Positions 1 through 4,908 of a DNA stretch of 6,783 nucleotides are shown one piece after another (position 1 is the stretch's first letter; every line of letters begins with the position of its first letter). Source of the stretch: Clostridiales bacterium (lineage in GTDB: Bacteria > Bacillota > Clostridia > Christensenellales > UMGS416); NCBI GenBank assembly GCA_012515725.1, contig JAAYXU010000150.1, positions 1-6,783 on the forward strand, given 5' to 3'. A program made the translations under genes and the position numbers. The notes beneath the pieces were generated by a model. It was not told the origin of the DNA. It did not search any database and worked only from the letters and a program-made list of their open reading frames with translations.

Positions 1-140
1 AAGCGCGGGAATTTACGAATAGACAGATCATCGATAAGCTGGGTGGTCTGCCCGCGCCAAAGATACACTGCTCGATACTGGCCGAGCAGGCGCTCAAGGA
101 GGCCCTCGACGACTATATGAACAAATTAAAAAAGGAATAG
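1..140 (+). CDS. IscU/NifU-like Fe-S cluster scaffold protein, C-terminal part
   Basis: The reading frame enters from the left edge and stops at TAG 138-140, leaving the last 45 residues. The stretch G-G-L-P-A-P-K-I-H-C-S-I-L-A-E is the C-terminal signature of the IscU/NifU N-terminal-type scaffold. The Cys in H-C-S is the third conserved cluster-ligand cysteine of that family. The helix after it (Q-A-L-K-E-A-L-D-D-Y) and the lysine-rich tail also fit. Scaffolds of this family assemble [2Fe-2S] or [4Fe-4S] clusters in the cytoplasm, using sulfur from a NifS/IscS cysteine desulfurase, and pass them to apoproteins. In Clostridia a desulfurase gene and often an iscR regulator lie just upstream, but these are outside the window. 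A terminator follows directly, so this is the last gene of its unit. The family is secure; the choice between the names nifU and iscU is not. Confidence 0.9.
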   Translation, partial: AREFTNRQIIDKLGGLPAPKIHCSILAEQALKEALDDYMNKLKKE

Positions 141-157
141 TTTTCACGCAGGCGCAT

Positions 158-198
158 AAGGCTCTCTGGTGGACGCACGCTCACAGGGAGTCTTTTTT
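158..198 (+). terminator. Intrinsic terminator after the Fe-S scaffold gene
   Basis: The arm 159-168 (AGGCTCTCTG) pairs with 184-193 (CAGGGAGTCT) over 10 positions, two of them G-U. A short inner extension, TG with CA, is possible across a one-base bulge. The T-run 193-198 follows immediately. It lies 18 nt after the scaffold stop codon. The reverse strand has no comparable T-run past the stem, so it appears to act in one direction. Confidence 0.85.
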
Positions 199-249
199 CG
201 CGTGTATTTCCGCAAATTCCCGGACGCGATTACGCGCTTGCTGTAAATG

Positions 250-278
250 ATTCCGCTGTCTACGGCAGACACTATCAT
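250..278 (+). promoter_or_regulatory. Possible weak promoter for the PRC-barrel gene
   Basis: TATCAT at 273-278 matches the SigA -10 consensus at five of six positions and lies about 25 nt before the TTG start. This would give a leader of roughly 18 nt. No good -35 box is found 16-18 nt upstream (the region reads ATTCCG). A TTGCTG at 238-243 is too far away to pair with it. A 5-bp inverted repeat, TGTCT (257-261) and AGACA (267-271), sits directly before the -10 and could be an operator half-site pair or chance. A promoter is expected here because a terminator precedes the gene, but this assignment is weak. Confidence 0.35.
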
Positions 279-290
279 GGAAGCAGAAAT

Positions 291-297
291 GAGGCGG
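291..297 (+). promoter_or_regulatory. Ribosome binding site supporting the TTG start at 303
   Basis: GAGGCGG precedes the TTG at 303 with 8 nt between GAGG and the start. No ATG, GTG or TTG lies further upstream in this frame for at least 60 nt. The only close alternative is the GTG at 306, which is the second codon. Confidence 0.6.
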
Positions 298-302
298 TTG
301 AC

Positions 303-743
303 TTGGTGGCCAGCCGGGATCTGACCGATGTGACGATACTCAACCGAAAGACCGGGCGAAGAATGGGGCGCGCAATCCGGGCTGAGTATCGGCCCGGCAA
401 CAAGTACATTACCGGAATTGTTTTCCGTACATTCGGCCTGTTTAGTGCACAGGCGCTGTTGCCCCTTGCCTGCGTGCGTACGCTGAGCGCTCGCATTATA
501 CTGGCCGATCCCGATGAGCGTACGACAGGCAGGGTGACGCGCGAGCAGCCGGGAAGCATTTACCTGTCGAACGGGCGTTATCTTGGAGAGCTTTTTTGCC
601 TGATGCTCGAGGAATACACGGGGCTTGTGCGTTCACTCGTCATCAGAACCAGCCTGATTGACGACATGCGCAGTGGGTACGTGTGGCTGGACGAACCCGG
701 CAGGCTGGTGGCCACTACCAATCACGTCATACTGCTAACCTGA
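303..743 (+). CDS. Double PRC-barrel domain protein
   Basis: This is a 146-residue protein with no signal peptide or membrane segment, so it is probably cytoplasmic. It reads as two copies of a PRC-barrel half. The first, about residues 8-70, runs from V-T-I-L-N through the G-R-R-M-G-R turn and I-T-G-I-V-F to I-I-L-A-D. The second, about 88-146, runs from I-Y-L-S-N-G-R-Y-L-G-E through L-V-R-S-L-V-I to H-V-I-L-L-T. The G-x-x-x-G turn followed by strands is the family hallmark. PRC barrels are small beta-barrels found in photosynthetic reaction centre subunit H and in RimM. Stand-alone bacterial copies have no assigned enzymatic role. The gene starts with TTG, backed by a GAGG site, and is followed after 26 nt by a small membrane protein, which may be its partner. 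Domain recognition is good; function is unknown. Confidence 0.75.
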   Translation: MVASRDLTDVTILNRKTGRRMGRAIRAEYRPGNKYITGIVFRTFGLFSAQALLPLACVRTLSARIILADPDERTTGRVTREQPGSIYLSNGRYLGELFCLMLEEYTGLVRSLVIRTSLIDDMRSGYVWLDEPGRLVATTNHVILLT

Positions 744-769
744 TATTGTCTGAAAGGGTGTGAGTTTTT

Positions 770-937
770 TTGAACCGGGCTATTAAGGGAATGGTACTGG
801 GAAGCATAGTCGGCATGGCGGCTACGGCGATGGTCGTGAACCGGATGCAGCCTTCATTGGGCAGATCCTTAATGAAACAGGGCAGGAGTTGGGTCCGCCG
901 TTACCGCAGAAGGCTGCTCAATATGGGCATGTACTGA
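770..937 (+). CDS. Small single-pass membrane protein, YtxH-like
   Basis: A TTG at 770 opens a 55-residue frame that stops at TGA 935-937. It lies in the gap between the PRC-barrel and transporter genes. After M-N-R-A-I-K comes a hydrophobic, small-residue helix, about residues 7-23 (G-M-V-L-G-S-I-V-G-M-A-A-T-A-M-V-V), with a G-x3-G pattern. A strongly basic stretch follows (R-S-W-V-R-R-Y-R-R-R), and the protein ends in N-M-G-M-Y. The architecture resembles small YtxH-type proteins of Bacillota: one N-terminal anchor plus a charged cytoplasmic tail. An upstream AAAGGGTG (753-760) is a plausible though distant ribosome site. The ATG at 791 would remove half of the hydrophobic helix and has no well-spaced site. 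The start codon lies inside a run of seven T. It is probably co-transcribed with both neighbours. Function is unknown, and the family link rests on architecture only. Confidence 0.6.
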   Translation: MNRAIKGMVLGSIVGMAATAMVVNRMQPSLGRSLMKQGRSWVRRYRRRLLNMGMY

Positions 938-962
938 CGCGGCGGACGCGCGATCCGCGGCA

Positions 963-2021
963 ATGAGTGACGATCGTATAAAAAGGATTGGGACGGTAGC
1001 ATTGGCCCTGGCCCTCGTCGTATATGCGGCGATACGGCTGGGGCCTATGATTCGAGCTGTTTTTATATCCGTCGCTGTCGCCTATCTTCTTTCGCCGCTT
1101 CATCGCGCGCTTGAGCGGACGATCCCCGGGAAGCGCGCACTGGCGGTTACTGTACTTATATTTCTGCTGTTTCTGCTGGCGCTTCCGGCGATCGCGGCGC
1201 CGGTGCTTATACGGGATCTCGACGAAATACTGCGCCAGATACCGGCGCTTTTTGATCGGATCGACGCGATGTTCAATCTAATTGAGGAGAAGCTCTCGCC
1301 CTACATGCGAATACGATTTAACGATGAGGCGCTGCAGTCTCTGGGCGACCGCGTCACCGCGTTTTTGGCCGATTGGCTGGGAGATGGTAAAGGGCTGCTC
1401 TCGCTCTCGGATTCGCTGCTGTGGGTGGCGCTTGTTCCATTTATCAGCTTCTACATTCTCAAAGATCGCGAGCGGATACTGCGCGCCGTGCGGTATCTTA
1501 TTCCCCAGAAGCACCGCTCAGCGATACTGTCGGCTGCCAGCTCGACCGACCGGCTGCTGCGGCAATTCCTGCGCGGGCAGCTCACAGTATCGGTTATCGT
1601 GGGGGCGCTTACGGCGCTGGGGCTCCTCGTGACAGGCGTCCGCTACTCGCTGCTTCTGGGACTTCTTACAGCACTGTGCAACTTTATACCCTATATCGGC
1701 TCATTCATCGCCGCGCTGCCCATCGCGCTACTATCCCTGCTGGGCGGGGTCGGTATGATGGTGCGGGGTCTAATCGTCATGCTGGGCGTACAGCAGATAG
1801 AGAGCCTCATTCTTTCGCCCCGTATCATGGGCGCGAATCTCGGGATACACCCGGTCGTCATATTGCTGTCGGTGATGGCCGGGGGCGCGCTGGGAGGTTT
1901 CATGGGCTTTCTTCTGGCTCTGCCCATACTTATCGTGTGCAAGGGCATCGCGCAATTCGTGCAGCAGCGCTGGCTTTACCAGAAAAGAACAATAGAAGAT
2001 TGCAACTTCATCGACGAATGA
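963..2021 (+). CDS. AI-2E family transporter (permease)
   Basis: This 352-residue protein has the usual length for the AI-2E/UPF0118 family. Hydrophobic segments lie at about residues 11-27, 29-46, 58-78, 150-166, 200-224, 228-258, 264-279 and 298-328, with a soluble amphipathic stretch at about 80-145 between the third and fourth. Family signatures are N-F-I-P-Y-I-G (N240-G246), S-P-R-I-M-G (P286-G290) and G-I-H-P-V-V (H296, P297), followed by a Gly-rich G-G-A-L-G-G-F-M-G-F helix. The family is named after E. coli TqsA, an exporter of autoinducer 2. Other members are Na+/H+ antiporters, and most have no known substrate, so quorum-signal export should not be assumed. The ATG at 963 lies 25 nt after the preceding stop and lacks a good Shine-Dalgarno sequence. 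A later TTG at 1002 has an AAAAGG upstream but would clip the first helix. The 3' end carries the next promoter. Confidence 0.9.
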   Translation: MSDDRIKRIGTVALALALVVYAAIRLGPMIRAVFISVAVAYLLSPLHRALERTIPGKRALAVTVLIFLLFLLALPAIAAPVLIRDLDEILRQIPALFDRIDAMFNLIEEKLSPYMRIRFNDEALQSLGDRVTAFLADWLGDGKGLLSLSDSLLWVALVPFISFYILKDRERILRAVRYLIPQKHRSAILSAASSTDRLLRQFLRGQLTVSVIVGALTALGLLVTGVRYSLLLGLLTALCNFIPYIGSFIAALPIALLSLLGGVGMMVRGLIVMLGVQQIESLILSPRIMGANLGIHPVVILLSVMAGGALGGFMGFLLALPILIVCKGIAQFVQQRWLYQKRTIEDCNFIDE

Positions 2022-2029
2022 TGTATAAT
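2000..2029 (+). promoter_or_regulatory. SigA-type promoter for the ireB operon
   Basis: TTGCAA (2000-2005, four of six consensus positions) is followed after 18 nt by a perfect TATAAT (2024-2029). Transcription would begin near 2036, about 28 nt before the ireB start. The -35 box lies inside the last codons of the transporter gene and the -10 lies just past its stop codon. This would let ireB and the genes after it be expressed independently of the transporter. Confidence 0.7.
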
Positions 2030-2045
2030 ATCAAAAAGGGAAGTC

Positions 2046-2056
2046 AGGAAGGGGGG
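2046..2056 (+). promoter_or_regulatory. Strong ribosome binding site for ireB
   Basis: The purine run AGGAAGGGGGG ends 7 nt before the TTG at 2064. It fixes that TTG as the ireB start, which gives the expected N-terminus for the family. Confidence 0.75.
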
Positions 2057-2063
2057 CCCGAAG

Positions 2064-2333
2064 TTGGCAGATTTCGATCAGACCGTGCAGTTCAGGCGTG
2101 AGCCTGATAGTCTCAATACTGTGCAGGGGATCCTCTCCAAGGTCTACGACTCGCTCAAGGAACGGGGCTACGACCCGATCAATCAGCTGGTTGGATACAT
2201 CATATCCGGTGATCCGACATACATCACGAGCTACAACAATGCCCGATACCTGATCCGGAGGCTGGAGCGGGACGAGATATTGGAGGAGATCGTGGGGTTC
2301 TATTTGAAGAACCTCGATGAGAAGAAGGGATAG
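2064..2333 (+). CDS. ireB: IreB family regulatory phosphoprotein (UPF0297)
   Basis: This 89-residue protein has the length and order of motifs of the UPF0297/YrzL family. It has an N-terminal D-Q-T-V-Q-F, then I-L-S-K-V-Y-D-S-L-K-E-R-G-Y, then Q-L-V-G-Y-I-I-S-G-D-P-T-Y-I-T-S-Y (about 41-57), then N-A-R-Y-L-I-R-R-L-E-R-D-E-I-L-E-E. In Enterococcus faecalis, IreB is phosphorylated near its N-terminus by the PASTA kinase IreK and negatively controls cephalosporin resistance. Thr7 here sits in the equivalent T-[V/M]-x-F context, while residue 4 is Phe. The gene starts with TTG behind a very strong ribosome site and its own promoter. It precedes ruvX and a DUF1292 gene, the standard neighbourhood in Bacillota. 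In many of those genomes alaS lies directly upstream; here an AI-2E transporter does. The family is secure; the physiological role in this organism is inferred. Confidence 0.95.
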   Translation: MADFDQTVQFRREPDSLNTVQGILSKVYDSLKERGYDPINQLVGYIISGDPTYITSYNNARYLIRRLERDEILEEIVGFYLKNLDEKKG

Positions 2334-2350
2334 CGATGCCGGTAAACGAT

Positions 2351-2355
2351 GGAGG
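2351..2355 (+). promoter_or_regulatory. Ribosome binding site that sets the ruvX start at GTG 2362
   Basis: GGAGG is separated by 6 nt from the GTG at 2362. This favours that codon over the upstream in-frame ATG at 2317, which overlaps ireB, and over the ATGs at 2371 and 2374, which directly abut a GAGGCGG. Confidence 0.65.
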
Positions 2356-2361
2356 CCGCAC

Positions 2362-2802
2362 GTGAGGCGGATGATGGGTCTGGACATCGGAGACAAACGC
2401 ATCGGCGTCGCTGTCAGCGACCCTCTGGGTATTACAGCTCAGGGGATCGAGACGTGGGCCCGCCGAAGCATCCGGGAGGACGCGGAGCACTTTAAGGCCC
2501 TGGCGGACCAGCTGGATGTGGAGAAGCTGGTCGTGGGGCTTCCGCGGAACATGAACGGTTCTCTAGGGTTCCAAAGCGAAAAAGTGCGGAACTATGCCGG
2601 GAAGATCGGCGAGATGCTGGGGATCCCGGTCGTTTTTTTTGATGAGAGGCTGACGACAGCGGCAGCGGGACAGGTGCTGCTCATGGCAGATGTGAGCCGC
2701 GCAAAACGCCGGGGCGTGGTCGATAAAATGGCCGCCGTGCTGATACTTGAGTCGTATATGGGATCGGAAGCCGCGCGGCGGGAAGGAAAGACCGATGAAT
2801 GA
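2362..2802 (+). CDS. ruvX: RuvX/YqgF family RNase H-fold nuclease
   Basis: This is a 146-residue cytoplasmic protein, usual for the family. The N-terminal G-L-D-I-G-D-K-R-I-G-V-A-V-S-D holds the first acidic residue (D8). V-V-G-L-P-R-N-M-N-G-S follows (P61), then F-F-D-E-R-L-T-T (D94, E95) and R-G-V-V-D-K-M-A-A (D121). These acidic positions form the RNase H-like metal site. YqgF/RuvX proteins are described as Holliday-junction resolvase-like nucleases, and in E. coli YqgF is implicated in 16S rRNA 5'-end processing and anti-termination, so the true substrate is unsettled. I chose the GTG start because GGAGG is well spaced before it; the ATG at 2371 or 2374 would also keep the first motif. 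The gene ends in ATGAATGA, overlapping the next gene by 8 nt. The FF before DERLTT is encoded within a T8 run (2633-2640). Confidence 0.92.
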   Translation: MRRMMGLDIGDKRIGVAVSDPLGITAQGIETWARRSIREDAEHFKALADQLDVEKLVVGLPRNMNGSLGFQSEKVRNYAGKIGEMLGIPVVFFDERLTTAAAGQVLLMADVSRAKRRGVVDKMAAVLILESYMGSEAARREGKTDE

Positions 2803-3067
2803 GAAAATTGTGGAGCTTATCGACGAGACGGGAGCGCCTGCGCGTTTCCGGCATATGATGACGCTCGAATATATGGGTAACCATTACCTGATCCTGGCTC
2901 CCGGCGAGGATGGCGGCGAGCAGGAGGAAGTGGTCGTCATGGCTATTCATAGTGATGAGAACGGCGATGAGTATTATGAACCGGTATCCGACGAGAATAC
3001 AGCGCACAAGGTGTTTCTGGAGTTCCTGTCGATACTGGATATGGATGAGGAAAACGAGAACGCATGA
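2795..3067 (+). CDS. UPF0473/DUF1292 family acidic protein
   Basis: This 90-residue, strongly acidic soluble protein matches the DUF1292 (YrzB-like) pattern. It has K-I-V-E-L-I-D-E-T-G at the start, then L-E-Y-M-G-N-H-Y-L-I-L-A-P, an acidic linker (G-E-D-G-G-E-Q-E-E), V-V-V-M-A-I, D-E-N-G-D-E-Y-Y-E-P-V-S-D-E, and a C-terminal F-L-E-F-L helix. The family commonly follows ireB and ruvX in Bacillota, and its function is unknown. The ATG at 2795 is preceded by GGAAGGAAAG (2781-2790) at normal spacing and overlaps the ruvX stop by 8 nt. An in-frame ATG at 2747 would add 16 residues lying wholly inside ruvX, with no family match. The stop overlaps the next start as ATGA. Confidence 0.88.
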   Translation: MNEKIVELIDETGAPARFRHMMTLEYMGNHYLILAPGEDGGEQEEVVVMAIHSDENGDEYYEPVSDENTAHKVFLEFLSILDMDEENENA

Positions 3068-4908
3068 CATCGATAATGGGGGCGCTGGACGCGATACTGC
3101 CCCGGGTCCGCAAACCAGCCAGGTATACGGGCGGGGAGCTTAATATAGTGCGCAAGGATCCCGCGGATGTGGCCGTACGGTTCGCTATCGCCTTTCCGGA
3201 TCTCTACGAGGTCGGCATGTCGAACCTGGGACTGCGCATACTCTATGACGTACTCAATCGCAGGCCGGATACATGGTGCGAGCGCGTGTTCGCGCCGTGG
3301 ATCGACATGGAGGGCGAGATGCGGCGGGCGGGTGTGCCCCTCTACACGCTGGAATCCTATACGCCGCTTGATCGGTTCGACATGATAGGCTTCAGCCTGG
3401 GGTACGAGCTGGGCTATACGAACGTGCTCAACATGCTGGACATGGCCGGAATCCCGCTTTTTGCAGAGAATCGGGCGGGAGGCCCGTTTGTCATAGCGGG
3501 CGGCAGCAGCACCGTCAATCCTGAGCCGCTCGCGCCCTTTATAGACCTCTTCGTGATCGGCGACGGAGAAGAGGCGCTACCCGAGCTCATCGACGTATAC
3601 CGCGCGTGTAAGGAGTTGGGAGCGTCCCGCGAGGAATTCCTCATAGCGGCATCGGGCGTCGAGGGATGCTACGCGCCGTCTCTCCATGCGGTCGATTACG
3701 GGGAGGACGGCCGCATACGGGCACGCAGGCCTCTGCGCGACGGCGTTCCGGCCACGGTAAGGCGGCGCGTCGTGCGCAGTCTGGACGCCGCGCCCTGGCC
3801 GGAGAAGCCGATCGTGCCGTATCTCGAGATCGTGCATGACCGCGTCACTCTGGAGCTTTTCAGGGGCTGCACGCGCGGATGCCGCTTCTGCCAGGCCGGT
3901 ATGATATACCGGCCGATCCGCGAGCGCTCGGTCGATACTCTGACAGAGCAGGCGGTTCGCGCTCTCACGCAGACCGGGTACGACGAGGTGTCGCTGACGT
4001 CGCTGAGCAGCGGAGACTACAGCCGACTGCCCGAGCTTATCGGACGCCTGACCGCGTCCACCCATCCGCACGTCAGCCTGTCGCTTCCATCGCTGCGCAT
4101 AGACGCCTACGCCCGGGAATACATGCGCGACGTGTCGACCGATCGAAAGGCCGGGCTGACGCTGGCCCCCGAAGCAGGTACACAGCGCCTGCGCAACGTG
4201 ATCAACAAGAACGTAACGGCGGAGGATCTGCGAAGCAGCGCACGGGAGGCTTTTGAGAACGGGTGGGACAGGGTCAAGCTATATTTCATGATAGGCCTGC
4301 CTACCGAGACCGACGAGGACATCCGGGGCATTGCGGATATGACGCGGGACGTGATCGGCGTATACCGCGAGTTGCCAGCTCCTCTCCGCCGCCGTCGTCT
4401 GTCGGTGACAGTCAGCGTATCCACGCTGGTGCCCAAACCGCACACGCCATTTCAGTGGGCCGCGCAGGACGACGTGCCCGCGATGCACCGCAAGCAGCGG
4501 ATGCTCCGCGAGCTTTTGCGCATGGGCGGCGTTAAGTTTAACTGGCACGAGGCCGCCGTCAGCCGGTTGGAGGGTATTATGTCCCGCGGCGGCAGGCCCG
4601 TCCATAGGGCAATACTGCGCGCCTGGGAACTGGGCTGCCGCTTCGACGGCTGGATGGAGTGCTTCGATGAGGCCAAATGGAACCGGGCATTCGAGGAAAC
4701 CGGCGTAGATCCGGAATTCCACGGGGCGCGGGAGCGGGACTCCGACGAGGTGCTGCCCTGGGACTTCATCGACACAGGCGTGAAGCGCGCGTATCTGCGC
4801 AGTGAGTACGAGCGGGCGCTACGAGGCGAGACAACCGGAGACTGCCGGGCGGGCTGCCTTGGGTGCGGCGTGTCGTCGCTTCTGGGGGAGGCGCACGCAT
4901 GCGAGTAA
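3064..4908 (+). CDS. TIGR03960-type radical-SAM protein with B12-binding-like N-terminus
   Basis: This 614-residue cytoplasmic protein has a Rossmann-like, B12-binding-type N-terminal region at about 30-190 (V-R-F-A-I-A-F-P, G-F-S-L-G-Y-E-L-G-Y-T-N, F-V-I-A-G-G-S-S-T, F-V-I-G-D-G-E-E). The radical-SAM domain at about 250-500 carries C269-x3-C273-x2-C276 in R-G-C-T-R-G-C-R-F-C, the site-differentiated [4Fe-4S] cluster that cleaves S-adenosylmethionine. S-L-S-L-P-S-L-R, L-A-P-E-A-G-T-Q-R-L-R and Y-F-M-I-G-L-P-T-E-T follow. The C-terminus has a second triad, C594-x3-C598-x2-C601, which could hold an auxiliary cluster. The length and motif order fit TIGR03960, a family with no established reaction as far as I know. 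In the usual cobalamin loop position the sequence is D46-L-Y-E-V-G51, with Tyr where a His ligand would be, so cobalamin binding is uncertain. Start and stop overlap both neighbours. Its fixed partner is the DUF2344 protein downstream. Confidence 0.9.
   Translation: MTSIMGALDAILPRVRKPARYTGGELNIVRKDPADVAVRFAIAFPDLYEVGMSNLGLRILYDVLNRRPDTWCERVFAPWIDMEGEMRRAGVPLYTLESYTPLDRFDMIGFSLGYELGYTNVLNMLDMAGIPLFAENRAGGPFVIAGGSSTVNPEPLAPFIDLFVIGDGEEALPELIDVYRACKELGASREEFLIAASGVEGCYAPSLHAVDYGEDGRIRARRPLRDGVPATVRRRVVRSLDAAPWPEKPIVPYLEIVHDRVTLELFRGCTRGCRFCQAGMIYRPIRERSVDTLTEQAVRALTQTGYDEVSLTSLSSGDYSRLPELIGRLTASTHPHVSLSLPSLRIDAYAREYMRDVSTDRKAGLTLAPEAGTQRLRNVINKNVTAEDLRSSAREAFENGWDRVKLYFMIGLPTETDEDIRGIADMTRDVIGVYRELPAPLRRRRLSVTVSVSTLVPKPHTPFQWAAQDDVPAMHRKQRMLRELLRMGGVKFNWHEAAVSRLEGIMSRGGRPVHRAILRAWELGCRFDGWMECFDEAKWNRAFEETGVDPEFHGARERDSDEVLPWDFIDTGVKRAYLRSEYERALRGETTGDCRAGCLGCGVSSLLGEAHACE
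4884..4891 (+). promoter_or_regulatory. Ribosome binding site that sets the DUF2344 start at ATG 4899
   Basis: GGGGGAGG lies 7 nt before the ATG at 4899, inside the last codons of the radical-SAM gene. It supports M-R-V-M-F-R-F-E as the N-terminus and rules against the in-frame ATG at 4863. Confidence 0.75.

Noticed and set aside
238..243. TTGCTG as a -35 box for the PRC-barrel gene
   Set aside because: No acceptable -10 lies 16-18 nt downstream, and the TATCAT at 273 is about 29 nt away.
1421..2101. Long open frame of 226 codons on the + strand overlapping the transporter
   Set aside because: It lies in another frame of the AI-2E gene, has low-complexity Arg/Ala/Gly composition and no motif. 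It is a GC-rich shadow frame.
2317..2361. Upstream in-frame extension of ruvX from ATG 2317
   Set aside because: It would overlap ireB by 17 nt and add an Arg-rich stretch absent from the family. GGAGG at 2351-2355 points to GTG 2362.
2747..2794. Upstream in-frame extension of the DUF1292 gene from ATG 2747
   Set aside because: The added residues lie fully inside ruvX in another frame, with no family match. The ribosome site fits ATG 2795.
4863..4898. Upstream in-frame extension of the DUF2344 gene from ATG 4863
   Set aside because: The family N-terminus begins at M-R-V-M-F-R-F, and GGGGGAGG is correctly spaced for ATG 4899.
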